Assembly (NCBI GenBank): GCA_037074765.1
Contig: JBAMDO010000286.1
Span: 1 to 54,983 of the forward strand
Source of the DNA: Mansonella perstans
Lineage: Eukaryota; Nematoda; Chromadorea; Rhabditida; Onchocercidae
Length of the DNA stretch: 54,983 bases
Direction of reading: 5' to 3'
Of this stretch, positions 31,641-44,205 are shown piece by piece; position 1 is the first letter of the stretch; every line of letters begins with the position of its first letter. The notes below the pieces were generated by a model. That model did no database searches and had not been told where the DNA came from. It saw nothing but the letters and a program-made list of their open reading frames with translations. The position numbers and the translations under genes are program-made.

Positions 31641-31925
31641 TTAAATTTGTAAATTGTTAATTTTCGAAATTAAATTTGAAAAACTTTCACAATGTTAAAA
31701 TTCTACTAGAAATTAACAGAATTTGCAGCTCGTAACTTGAAACACCATGATTAATTGCAAGGTCCGCAATATGCAAACTGCAAGATTTGTAAATCTACCA
31801 ACAACATTTCGAAACTTACAGTGCGTCTGACCTGGAAATACCGGTGGAAAGTGAAACAAAAGTGTGGGTGCAGATCTATGTGCAGCTGAATCAGACTGCC
31901 TGCAGTAGGGATATACATGCAATTA
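31640..31925. repeat. Third partial copy of the ZIP upstream region
   Basis: Matches 32600-32925 and, more weakly, 23470-23640: a shared series of AGAA..AATAACAGAATTTGCA, CTTGAA..ATGATTAATTGCAAGG, TGCAAACTGCAAG and GACC..GGAAATAC. It has no ZIP exon and no dad-1 sequence. Confidence 0.65.
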
Positions 31926-32079
31926 TGTGTTCATGTTGGTGAAATGCTTTTTTCACAGGGCCAAGTTGGCACTTTACTTTCCCAACTTCGGAAGTTTTCA
32001 TCTTCCTGACCTTTTCCATGGATCACACTATCTCTCAATTTTGTTCAGGTAGATCGTTTAATTCGACACGACGATGTTC

Positions 32080-32480
32080 TTATGAAACTAATCGTCATGC
32101 ATATAACGATGATCTTCCCAATATTCATGATGATGATGATCATCATCATCATCATGCAGATGCTGACTGCTAAAAAATACAAGAGTGGAATTTCCAACCG
32201 ATCTTTCGTATCTCGATGATGTTACATGAAAATCCTTACTTCCGGTCTACAGAAATATTTCACAGATTTATGAAATACTAGAAAATCGAGTATAGAGCAA
32301 TAAGACATCAAATAATATTAAATTAACTGCTAATGAGTCCTATATGAAAATAAAAGATTTAAATTCGATTTCAAAACCTTACTTCTTCATTAGCTTCATG
32401 AATATGGTACCTAAGTATCATGACTATGTCCGTAATGACTTGGATACAGAACAATAGCTTGCATCAAAATAAGTGGGTTT
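32080..32480 (-). pseudogene. Broken copy of ZIP transporter exons 1 and 2
   Basis: On the minus strand, 32382-32480 corresponds to exon 1 (the shared EEANEEV-coding piece is still readable, the start codon region is lost). 32080-32170 corresponds to the His-rich exon 2, reduced and out of frame. The intron between them is also recognisable. No downstream transporter exons follow, so it cannot encode a transporter. Confidence 0.8.
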
Positions 32481-32689
32481 ACAATAACTTACAATGATAA
32501 TTCATTGCATGGGTTGCCCAGTAATTTTTCCCTTCTCATGCATACTTAGTTTAAAAATTTTTTTAAATTTAAATCCGTAATTTGTAATTATTTGAAATCA
32601 AATTTGTACTAATTTTTGGAAATCTCCAAACTTTGCTAGAAAATAATAGAATTTACATCTGTGTAACTTGAACTTTATGATTAAATTGC

Positions 32690-32820
32690 AAGGTATGCTA
32701 TACGCAAATCTGCAAGATGTGTAACATGCAAACTGCAAAATCTGCAAATATGGAAATACAACGTGCAAACTGCATAATCTGGAACGTACAAACTGCAAGA
32801 TGGTGCAACATGCAACTACC
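32690..32820. repeat. Degenerate minisatellite, unit like ACGTGCAAACTGCAAGATCTG
   Basis: Four to five imperfect units built on TGCAAACTGCAARATCTG in copy 2 of the duplicated ZIP upstream region. A single related unit occurs at about 31770 and a trace in copy 1 near 23568, so the array expanded in copy 2. Confidence 0.7.
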
Positions 32821-33424
32821 AATATCACATTAACATCTCGACACTTTCACTGACTACACGTCCAACCAGGAAATACTGCTGGGAATTGAAAAAAGAGGAT
32901 GGTCGTGAATGGGTCAAGATAGATCTTTGTGTGTGTATGTATGTGTGTGGTTGCATGTTCGTGGATAGACATGTGTGTGTATATGTGTATGGGTGAATGT
33001 ATGTGCAGTGTTTTTTATTATAGGTGTAAATTGATACTTTATCTTAATAAAATCTTCACTTCCCTGATTCTTTTCAAATGTAACATTATTTTCTTGCTGA
33101 TTTCCGTTCAGTTTTAGCATAATAAAAAAAGAAAGCTTCTAATCGAAGTGAGATTGTTTGCATAATATGCGGGAATTTTTAATGTCCACCTGAAATTAAT
33201 TGTGACATTTATGGCATACAAAAAGAGCTAATGCCTTTTCAATCTTCTACTTAAATAATATCATTGATAATAATATTTACCTGAAATATTCTAACTTATC
33301 TCATATTTCAGATTAAGCTTAGCACTGAATGAGATAGTAATGGCTTAAAAAGGCAGAGAAATAATAATTACAAATATATTAGAGATATTAAAGCCTTAAT
33401 TTATGTTAATTTTAGTTATTAAAG

Positions 33425-34369
33425 ATGCGATTATTCACAGTATTGTCTAGTTTGTTCAATGACTACCAACGGATAACGCCTAAAAAGTTGAAACTTATTG
33501 ATGCCTATATGTTCTATGTCTTCCTTACCGGTGTCATCCAGTAAGTTTCACCTTTTAATTTTGCTTTTTTTGTTTTGTAAGATTGTTATCTATATTTTTC
33601 TTCACAATACGACTTCTTATTTTTTTTAGGTTGAAAAAACTCCAAATGCATATTGAAAAGTTTATTATAAATGATTTCTTGATTTGTTTGCTTTATTTTA
33701 AACAAACAGTTTCGGATTTAACACTTTTGTCCAAAATTTATGTTTGAAATGTGAATGTAATTAACATATTTAGTGATTATTTTTGTTAATTATCTGATTT
33801 AGAAAATGATCTCATACCGTATTTTACTTCCGCATATTTATCTTTAAACATTATATTACTTTTCTGATACTTTACTTTATTCATTTTCTTTATCCTTTAC
33901 TACACAAGACCATTCATTTAAATGATATATTTTCAGGTTTGTTTATTGTGTACTTGTTGGAACATTCCCATTTAACTCGTTTCTGGCTGGTTTTATCTCA
34001 ACAGTTGGTTGTTTTGTTCTGGCAGGTTTGATTTTTTCATTTCTTATTTTGTTTTTCTGATCAGTATAAATCATTTCTGCGAAATTATTGCTATATCTAA
34101 CAAATGAGTTAAATTTATTGTTTAGCAAATTTGCTTATCAGTTTGGTATATTTTTCTGAAGTTTTCTGTTTCTTTTTTTTTGTGAGAAAAATTTCAGATT
34201 CCTGTGAGCTGGAATATCCTTTTAATATACTTTTTCAGCATCACTTCGCATCCAGGTTAATTCGGAAAATAGACCATTGTTTCCTCATATTACTCCGCAG
34301 CGTGCTTTCGCCGATTTTATCTTTGCACATGTGGTATTTCATCTTGTGATTGCAAACTTCTTAGGTTGA
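33425..34369 (+). CDS. dad-1: DAD1, oligosaccharyltransferase subunit
   Basis: Small ER membrane subunit of the oligosaccharyltransferase complex, needed for N-glycosylation; loss triggers apoptosis in animals. Exons 33425-33540, 33937-34025, 34239-34369 give 111 residues (human DAD1 has 113). Family marks are [19 protein letters not shown], then [19 protein letters not shown], and the C-terminus [20 protein letters not shown]. Three membrane segments are evident. The donors are GTAAGT (exon 1) and GTTTGA (exon 2). Acceptor-like sites lie at 33311 and at 33415 (AATTTTAG, 9 bp before the ATG), the latter a likely spliced-leader site. AATAAA at 34683-34688. Its upstream region and exon 1 are duplicated at 23995-24300. 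BUD13 follows on the same strand after about 700 bp. Confidence 0.95.
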
Positions 34370-35077
34370 TTTAGTGGTATTAGTGTAAGAATTGTTTATG
34401 ATTCACACATGCTGTTCCTTCATCTTTTCACATTTTTGGAGAGCAGCATTCGAGCTACGAATAACTGTCAGAGTCGCCTGGATTATCATTTTTGTACCTA
34501 TTAACTTTTCTAGTTACTGTTCAATGAACATATTGTTTTGGTACTAGGGATCAGTTCAGATGTCGGTATACTTCAAATTAGGTTGATTAGTAAGAAAGAA
34601 TTTTGAAGGCTTATAACCAATACAAATACCCTTTGCTTTGATTTTGCTTATTGGAATTGTGGAATCAATTACAAATGTTATTAATAAATTGTGAAATTGA
34701 AATAGACTGTTGCGAATGAAGATAATCTATTCATGTAAGCCGTAAATTGTTATGCTAAAACACAACGATTTTTAATAAATATAAATTATTTTCGTTGTTT
34801 ATTTCCTTATTTCCTTCTATGGATGTTGAAGTACCTGATGAATTTTATTAAATTAATATCTTAAAGTTGATTGGAATTGACCAGTGTATGGTTAATGAGG
34901 TAAATTTCAAAGTTTTGTGTGCAGTTAGGTTTCTTTCATTTCTTTTTTCATAAATCCCAATTTATAAGCTGTTTTAGTAAGTTCCATTATTTTTTTCTTT
35001 TTTTCCCTTGTTCATATAACATTTTTAGCTTTCCTCACGATTCTTTGCGAATGTGATATGAACTTTCAGATGAAGTA
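34370..35077. other. Gap between dad-1 and BUD13
   Basis: About 700 bp with AATAAA at 34683-34688 and an acceptor ACTTTCAG at 35063-35069, 8 bp before the BUD13 ATG, fitting spliced-leader addition. No exon seen. Confidence 0.5.
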
Positions 35078-38000
35078 ATGGATGAAGCTGCGAAGAAAGC
35101 ACGAGAGGAATACCTCAAAAAATACCTCAGTAAAGATGAGAAACAATCAAGAAAAAAGCATAAGAAAAAGAAGATTAGAACTGGGTTTGTTATGGTCTAG
35201 TTCCAAATAAGAGCTTTACAAATACGAAGATGAAGTTGTTTTGCAAGTTTTTAAAATTCTGATCTTTTTTTGAGCTCAACCATGTGGCGGGTTATCGCTA
35301 CTGAATGAAAAAAATTATAAAAAAGCAAGAAATTTAACCAGTGTTGGGATTAGTTTTTGTAGAGAAGAAGGACTGATAAGATTCAGCCCCATTAGTTGTT
35401 AGTTGGAAGGATCAAAGCATCCTCAACGGCACCTGGGAAGTAAAGTTAATTGTAAGTCAATAAATGCTTTGTTCAAATTATTGTAAGTGTTCCATATCCA
35501 CGAACTTTTTTCCATTTTATTCATATGATTTATGTTTATCATTGGTTGGATTGAATACTTAGATGTAGATGAATTGTATTGTATAAAGCATTTGCAAAAT
35601 TATTGTTTTTAGATTGAAAATTTATGAAGATGATGCTTTTGCTACCGTAACACAATGTGCCGAGCAGGCTTCATCAGATAATGAGAGTGATAAAGATGTT
35701 GGTTTGAATTCATAATTTACTGAAAAAATATTTTTATTTATTTTGATGAAGTAGCATTCCGGCTTTCTTAAATACTGTTAAGCTCAAACATCTGTTTTAA
35801 ATTATTTGGAATTCGAATCAAAACTTTTTATGTTGAAATTGAAGTTTTTGTTTTTTAAACTCAAATGATTTACAGATTCTCTTCCAATCATGTGTGATCG
35901 GTGTAGTATGTTATTAGATCCTTTACACAAGAGAAAAAAATATAAATTCCATTCCATATAAGTGTAAATCACATGGGGTAATTTGTGTCAAACTGTCTTT
36001 TGTGCAGTGACCGTATCATTGTTTATTTTCAGATTGAAGTACTGGAAAAGATAGAGAAATCGGAAGCGAAGTTCAAGCCTGCAGCATTCGAAGCAGTCGA
36101 GCTGAAAAGTAATTCTTTGCTTTTTACAGACATTTTCATCTTCTAACGGAAGTTTTTTCCTCAACTTGCATTTTTTTGGAGGAAAATGTAAGTGTATAAT
36201 TGCTTTCATTTACCTGCATTAGTATAGAAAAGTTATTCAAGCTTCATTTTCACCAATGTTCTTTATTTTATTTTATTTTGGAATGATTTTTTTTCATTTT
36301 TGCAGCAGAAACAAATGCACTTCGTGAACGAAATGATTCTTCATCCGATGAAAATGGTTTGTTTTTGCTGATAATGACATTTTAAATTGATAGTGATATT
36401 TCGAATTTCTGCAACTAAATGATAGCATTCAAAACAGATTGAATTGAATTTATTTGTTCAAATTGCGTGATGGAAGTTTTTTTTAGACATGGACATGGAT
36501 TCACTTGTTTATGTGCCTCTAAAAAAAAACTGTGCTGTTCAAGACATTGTTTTATTCAGTTTACCTGACTATGATATTTAGTCAACTTGACTGTTGTGAG
36601 TAGATTCACACACAGCGGCTCGTTTCTATACGTAGAACATCGAAAAATTGAATGTTGAGTTGTGTACTTTTTTCACATTGTGAGTTGTAACATTTTGGTA
36701 GATTGAATATTACTTAAACAATGGATATGTTTTTCAGATGAAATATCTATTCCTACTACCAGTTCAGGATTATGGAAAACTGCTTCAATGAAGTATTACA
36801 GTGGGCAAAAAGTGATAGGACAGACTAGTGCTGATTCAAATGTTTCGTTGCCAGTTCGCAAAATAAAAGATGAACCACTTGACTCGGATACTTCGCCACC
36901 AAGAAGACCAACGAGTTCTGCAGGACAGAATCCTGCTAAAGATGAAAATCATTTGTTTTCGAAACGAAAAAAATCTGCAAATGATCTCCAATCAGATATT
37001 TCACCGCAGCGTCGCAGAATTAAAGATGAACCGCTTGACTCAGATCCTTCACCACCAAGAAGGCTAACGAATTGTGGGCGAAGAAATTCTATTGATGATG
37101 CTTCACCTCCAAGACGTAGAAAGCCAGCAAATGATTCTGACTCAGATCCTTCGCCACCAAGAAGGCCAACGAATTGTGGGAGAAGGAATTCTATTGATAA
37201 TGTTTCACCTTCGAGACCCAGAAAACCAACAAATGATTCTGATACAGATCTTTCTCCACCACGTAAACTCGATAATTATGATAGAATTTCAAATCGAGGG
37301 AAAGAATTTGGGAATTATAGACATCAAAAACGGCGGCGAAGTAATAGTTTTGATAAAAAAAGTAACTGGGATTCTGATACATTGTCACATGACAAAAGCA
37401 TTGAAAGAAGGCGAAAGCATTCTAGAAGTGATCGGAGCGGAAGTTCTAGTGGACTTCATAGGCGTCATGAAGGTAAGTACTGAATCGTAATTTATGCTCA
37501 ATGTTTCGTCAAAAGTTCTTGATGTTTGCTGGTAGGTTTCGATGTCTTATATAAAACGGAAATTAATCGGGATTTAGTTTTTGTTATTAGTATCCTAAAT
37601 TTATTTACTTTCATCCAAATCGAGTAGGCTTATTATTATTATTAAATTATTAAGAAAATAGTTACTCACCTATGTTTGAAAATGTATTAGAAGTTAAGTT
37701 TCAAAGATGTCGAAGAATTATATCGAAGAACATAGATTAAACTATTAAAGCAGTTTAGGAGTATAGATCGTGGACTCTAAGACTAACATGTATGCAGAAT
37801 TGAACGAATAAATGAACGAAAAAAAACAAACTTTCATAATTATTAAGTATATGGAGGATGTACGCTAGTAAGAACGTAATCTTTAAAGTGTTCAGGCTCA
37901 ACATTTTGTTGGTTTTAGTGTTCTTAATACTGATCCAAATATAACTTCACCATATATTTAATAATCCTAAAAAAATGCATTTGTTTTTTCAACTTTTCAT

Positions 38001-39848
38001 TTATATTTTAGAGTGGTTTAAAAACCCATACTCTATATCCTGAATTATCTTAGCGATTTGATCTTATATTCTTCGACGGAAGATTATCTTTGCAAACACA
38101 GTTGAATAATTTTTGACCACTGAACATGTGAACAATTCATAGGTCAACAAGGGCGAAGAGATTCTCTCGATGATTCTACAACATCACGTCGTAGTAGACG
38201 AGATCGAGCAAATGAAAATGATGTTAAACTTATGACTACGAAAAGCGCTGGTCTTAAAACATTGGAAGCACATCGAGAAGAAATGAAACGACTTCAAGAA
38301 GATGAAACAAAAGTAATTTAAATTAAATTTAAGTTGTGTCTTTAAAAAAAAATTGTGTCTTACCACGGATTCTTGATGGTTTAAATAGAATAGTTGAACT
38401 TCAATAATATCAAAAATGTTGCAATATGTCGATCACTTCGTTTGTTTTAAGTTTTTTTTTTTTCTTTTATATTGGATCACTTTTATTTAATACTTATTAA
38501 GAACTTAATTTAAGAGAAATTGAAGGCCCAATTTTTCGCTAGAACTCCAAATTATTAAATGATTGCTATTTGCAGTTACTTAAAAATTGGGAAGGATACA
38601 CGAATGGTAAAGATGTGGCAGCTGTACGTCGTGCTAAATTAACAGGTAAAGGACGTGAAACAAAGGAAGATCGTGAAAAGAAGGAGCGTGAAGCTAAAAA
38701 GCAGCAGGAGCTAGAGGAGAAGTATAAAAATTGGAACAGAGGATTGCGGCAAATAGAAGAGGCTTGTATTATTTATATATATATATTTTTTTACCGTGAT
38801 CATATTTGAATATGATTGTGAAGCTTAATTGGAATTAATTTTTATTTAATTTCAAAAAATTTGGTTTTAGCGAACCGAAAAATTAAATGAAATGGCTCGT
38901 GTAGCGCAGGAGGATTTTGCACGTCATGCTGATGACAAGACAATGAATGAACACTTGAAAAAGGTATGTATTAATAAACAATGATGTCATATTCTTTGAT
39001 TTGTAGTAATAACATAGCTTTTCCTTATTTTTTGATGTGAAAATCTTTTTTGTAAGCACTGGGAGAAATTTTGATATATGCACTAGAATAGCGAAATATG
39101 CAGTAAAAAGAAGGATACTCTAAATTATTTTGCATCTCATAACAGTAGTATTGCTTAATTTCCTGTTGTTTATGTTGACGATTTTCTGCCTTATTGTCTT
39201 TTATTTTCTTGACATCTTCATATTTATTCTTTCATCCTAATTAATTAAAAATAAAATGAAAGTGGCAGAAATTTCAGACATTAACTGAAAATGCACATGA
39301 GAAATTTTGATTATGAATATATCTTTCAGCAATTGCACGAGAAAGATCCAATGTATAAATATGTGAAAAAGAAGAAGGAAAGTGCAGAAATAAAAAGTGG
39401 GACTGGTAAGAGTTATGAATTATGAATTTAGCATCTTGGAAAACTTTCAAAAAAAAAATTTGATTATAGTGTTTCTTAGTTTTTATATTTTTTTTTTCAG
39501 TTTTATTCTTTGCACAAAAGGCGTTCTCGCTTGTGAGCAGATTATTTAATATTTCATTTTGTCTGTTGTCTTTTTATCGTTTCGAAGTTCCGTTAAAATT
39601 TAAGCAATAATTCAAATATTCGAAACAAACTGTTGAATTTTTCAGAAATCATTATTTTTTTTTTTTCTTTAGCATACCCGAAATACAAAGGAAGTTGGCC
39701 ACCGAATCGTTTCAACATTGCACCCGGCTATCGTTGGGATGGAGTGAATCGTTCAAATGGTTTTGAAGATCGAATAGCTGAAGTAGCTAATCGAAGAGTA
39801 GCTCAGCGTACCGAGTATTATGAAAATATTACGAAATATGAAGTTTAA
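35078..39848 (+). CDS. BUD13: BUD13 homologue, pre-mRNA splicing (RES complex) factor
   Basis: Nuclear component of the RES complex of the activated spliceosome. Exons: 35078-35184, 35613-35697, 36033-36108, 36306-36356, 36738-37472, 38143-38312, 38576-38761, 38871-38963, 39330-39405, 39673-39848. They give 584 residues. The N-terminus has the family's EYLKKYLS start and a Lys-rich run. Exon 5 (244 residues) carries degenerate repeats around DSDPSPPRR, as in human BUD13. The middle is a charged coiled region with [20 protein letters not shown]. The C-terminus has the diagnostic [20 protein letters not shown]. The exon 7/8 junction uses a GC donor (GAG|GCTTGT), which is required to keep phase 0. 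An acceptor 8 bp before the ATG fits trans-splicing. Confidence 0.93.
36860..37270 (+). repeat. Coding tandem repeats, DSDPSPPRR type
   Basis: About five imperfect repeats in BUD13 exon 5, each with Asp-Ser-Asp followed by Ser-Pro-Pro-Arg-Arg and a variable spacer such as [11 protein letters not shown]. The alternative frames open here are shadows. Confidence 0.85.
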
Positions 39849-42800
39849 TGAAGTTTGTGACATAAATGCTGTTTGAATTTTGTATGCGAAAAAACTATTA
39901 TGCAATTTAGCATAGTTGGTCTGAAAATGGAAATTGATTACATTACAGTGCGAGATCAATTTTGTAATTCATACAAATAATTAATTGCATTATTGATATA
40001 TTTTAAATATTGTGATATAAACAAAATATGAAAAATGAAGTTTTTGTAAATTTGAGGAAATTTTTTGTTTACAGTTTTTATTTGCTTGTTACACTTTTTT
40101 GTTATCTTGTTTATGTAATAGTTTGTTCAGTTACATATGTGGTCTTCATTTGTCTTATAAAAAAAAAAAAAAAAAATGGTTTAGACAAATATTAAAATAT
40201 AGTTGGAAATATTTCTCAGCAAATATTACGATCAATCAGTCTTGGTGCTTGGTGCGTTTAAAGTTGAAATAAGTGGAGCAGTTTGCTAACACTTATTATT
40301 ATGACATGATTATGAAATTGTTATGATCTAATTTATTAATTAACAACTAATACAAGTATATAAGGCCGGTTACTTCATAAACATAAATAAGACTTTACTC
40401 TTTTTTTCAATTCGTTGTTTTTCTTGTGCTTATGCCAATTTAATTACCTACTATTGAATCAATTCTTCTTGACCTTTTCAAGTTTTCAATAAAATGTCGA
40501 TGCAAGTTTTATTTTTGCTGATTGTTTCATTTCATTTGATTAGTAGCGGTTGTATGAAAGCGGGATGATTGCAATAAAGGAGGATTTTTTTTTTTGCTTT
40601 ACAAAAACGAGAGAGGGAGAGGGAGGAAATTGAATTGAATGATATTACTGTTTATTAAAAAAGTTTGTTGTTTTTTTTCATTATGAATTTTTTGAAGACA
40701 TCTAATGCTTCGATCAGTGTAATTTTTTCTTCTCTTTTCTGCTTAATTTAACTTTGAGATTACTGTGCATTATTCAGTATAGAAACAAGTTAAGATGATT
40801 TTAGAAAAATTTTCACTTGTAAAAATGCAAAAGATTAACATTTCAAAATATTTGTTGGAATACTTTAGTATTAGATATTTGATCAACTATTAACGACCAG
40901 CAAACACTCGTGAAATGCTCAATTTTTCCTCCAAAAATGTCCAGCTGAAATGAAATTTTATTCACAAATGGTAGTTTGAGATTAATTAATTGTTCCCTAA
41001 AATTTTTAGCTTCGTAAAGTCCTATCATTAGCAAATATTAACAAATAATCCTTATTAAATCTTGCCAGAAATTAACGATAATATGATGTTGCTCTTTTTT
41101 TTTTCTATAATTATTATAGTTTTCAAGAAAATTTAAGGTGTAGATCGTAATTGAATGTTTGTTTAAAAAAAATTTTTTAATCAATTTCTTTTGACTTAAA
41201 AGTTTTTTTTTTTGAGATTAGAAAATTTTTCAATTCTGATGATTTTTTTTTTTTTCTGAATCATGAAAGTTTGTATTTTTTATCATTTTTCGAAAAAACT
41301 ATCGTAATTTGTTCAAAGAATTAAAAATGAATATTGGGTTGTTTTTGGTTGGTTAGCATTATTTGGATGTATTTTTTCACTATCATCCAAAACAATGGAC
41401 AGCTGATGCATTGATCAATCAAAATTATCATTACTCTATATTCATTGATGCCATTGATAAAAGAAGCTGATTTAAAATTTATCGTGAATTCATTAAAAAT
41501 TTTTATGAAGAATTTGGATATCATTAATTCGTTGTTTTGAAAAATGATGGATCATTTCATTTATATTCACATTTATTTTTATTTCTTTTTTTTCTAATAA
41601 AATATTTTTGATATGGAAATTGAACAGTTGCATACGCAGTATGTATGTATATGTATGTACATATATATATTGTTATCCGTATATCTGTTTATATCCTTGT
41701 AGGTTCTACTAAAAAGTTTTCAAGTCTACTATAGTATAAGTTCTTATTTAAAAACTTTTTTATCGTCGGATAGCTCTAAAGAATTAAATTTATATAAATT
41801 GTTTGAGTGAGAAAAAAAAAAAAAAAAAAACAAAAAAGTTATTGAAAATATTTAAAAGAAAGACATATTTAATGAAATAATTTAACTTTTATTTTTTAAT
41901 AAATTTTAAATGATCATGTTTCTCTATCCATTACACTTCATTTCTTTCTTTTTTCTTTGTTCTCTTATTTTCTCCCTATCTCTCTCCCCATCTTTTTCCC
42001 TTTCTCTTGTATAACTCTTTAAGGATGAATTATAGAAGCTTAATATAGAAATTTGATTAACGTATGCATAATCTCTGTCTCTGTCATATTGTATATTTCT
42101 ATCATATTGTATATCTCTGTCACACATTGCATCCCTGTTCACATCTATGTCATACTGCATATCTCTGTCTCTCTCTCTAGTTCTCCTATCTCTACTTTTT
42201 TCTCTCCCTTTTTTCATATTTATTCAAAAATATCGGCATAATTGGAAGTGTTAAATTTAATTTGCTCTTGTATATTCTTTTAATTTTTCTTAAATTTTGC
42301 ATTTTTTACATTTTAATATTGTTTTTTTTTTTCTTTTTTTGTTTTTCAACTCTTAGTTGTAAAAGTTTTTGTTTTAAGAAAACAAATCGATAAATTAATA
42401 TTTCAAAAGAGATAATAAATTTATAGCTAATCAATATTTCTCTTTCATTTCTATTAGCATATTATTGCTAATTTATCTGACATGATAGATAACATTTCAA
42501 GCTTATCAGTGCTGGAAATAAATTGATAATTATTTAATCATTAATTATTATTGATTGCTATTATCATTGCCAATTAATGATAGTGATTGCTAATGAGCTC
42601 TTGTTGCTTGCAAGATATAATTAGCGAAAATTTGTTTCATACCATTTCAAATTCTCTATTCAAGCACAAGTAATTGATATTAAATTTTACTAAGTTGTTA
42701 TTATTATCACTATTACTATTATTATTATAGATCAATGATGATATTGTTTAGGCTATTTAAAGTTTATAGTAATTAATATTAAGTTCTACTGAGCCGTTAT

Positions 42801-43133
42801 TATTATCACTATTATTATTACTATTATAAATTAATATTAATACTGTTAACGATGATGATGATGATAATGTAGATCAGTTTAGCCAAAAATTTTCGACAGA
42901 AACAATGATAAAGCGATAATTTCCGTAGCTTTTTTTTTTTTTTCAGTCTTTTTCTCTGAAAAATTTTCACTTCATTTTATTTTTATTTTTCGGATTATAA
43001 GCTTATTTTATATTTAAATGTTCCTGGATTTCTCATTCTTGATATAATTATTAAATATTTCTACATTATTTCTACATCCTCATTCTCGATAAAATATTAT
43101 TCATTTTCTTTTTCTTCTTTTCTCTTTTCATTA

Positions 43134-43169
<36 letters not shown>

Positions 43170-43417
43170 AGACATCAAAAGACAATCAGACATGCATAGA
43201 ATTTTTTAAAAATTAAACTGAAATGAAATTGAGTGACTAGTTTGTTTGTTTCTCTAAATCATTATTTCTACTTACCATCATCATCTTAACTCTTTCATCT
43301 ATTGAAAGGATAACATTTCTCATTGCGTGTTGTGCAATTGCGTTTGTACCAATCAGTGTTGAAATTATCCGAAGAAAAGAGATTTTTTTTTTTCCACCAC
43401 TTCCTACATACATTTAA
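39849..43417. other. Intergenic region, BUD13 to adenylate kinase
   Basis: About 3.6 kb without a supportable exon. It has AATAAA at about 40489, long A and T runs, a CT-rich minisatellite at 42055-42180 and ATT/ATC runs near 42700-42860. A long T run followed by TTTTGCAG at 43143-43171 could be a spliced-leader or 5'-UTR acceptor for adenylate kinase. Confidence 0.5.
42055..42180. repeat. Degenerate minisatellite, unit like TCTCTGTCATATTGTATA
   Basis: Five to six imperfect units of about 18-21 bp. On the minus strand this makes an Arg-Asp-rich frame (41924-42217) that resembles RD-type proteins but has no splice context. Confidence 0.75.
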
Positions 43418-44167
43418 ATGGTTCGTTTCTTTTTTTTTTTTTGATTGCCTTTAATCTTAATTAAATTATTTTTGTTAATTTTCTCATTCATTCTTTGACA
43501 ATACTTTTGAATTTTCAAAATAAGCAACATTTTTAGAGAAAAAAGTTTTTTGTGTTAATATTACTTAGCTTGTTTGTTAATTCTATGTTGTGTTTGATTG
43601 GATATTCTAGGCTCCAATTGAACGCAAAAACATTGATCTTACACCATTAAAAAAAGCCAATGTTCCAATCTTCTTTATTGTTGGTAAGTTAAAACAAAAG
43701 TATTATTTTTGTACAATCTACTCAAGTACATTCAATCGGGAGCCACTGGAGGAGACACATAAATCATAATGCTATCAATTCCTTTGAAATTACCCGTAGA
43801 ATCCAATGCGGAGGAGAGAAGATATCGCGGAAAAACTCGTATACTACACACATCACCTCACCTATGCACACTTCTCGCTGCATCATATGCAAAAGCATAA
43901 GCAGTTTATCCCCGCATTGGTTTTCTTAGTCACAGGCGAGTCTGTGTCAAACGTGGGATGAAATCCTGTAAATTTTCGTTCACCAAATCAAGCCATAACA
44001 GTGTTTATTTTTTAACTGTAACAATTAATAACCTCTTGAAATTAAAAGCTAATATTTATTCTTGAAAGGATTATAGAGTAATTATAATTTAGTTACAAAT
44101 CATTTAATTTATAATTTAATTATAATTTCATTACAACTCATTTGGCTCAAATTTTGCACTTTTTTTT

Positions 44168-44205
<38 letters not shown>

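Larger units (their letters stand above)
32080..33560. repeat. Direct duplication, copy 2: ZIP 5' end to dad-1 exon 1
   Basis: Same order and orientation as 22834-24300. Here the ZIP part is broken and the dad-1 exon is intact. The ZIP half has diverged with many indels; the dad-1 half (33238-33505) is almost identical to copy 1. Confidence 0.85.

Noticed and set aside
36870..37490. Alternative-frame open stretches in BUD13 exon 5
   Set aside because: Shadows of the DSDPSPPRR repeats; the family match is in the annotated frame.
41924..42217. Arg-Asp-rich minus frame resembling RD/SR proteins
   Set aside because: Generated by the TCTCTGTCATA minisatellite; no flanking exons or start support.
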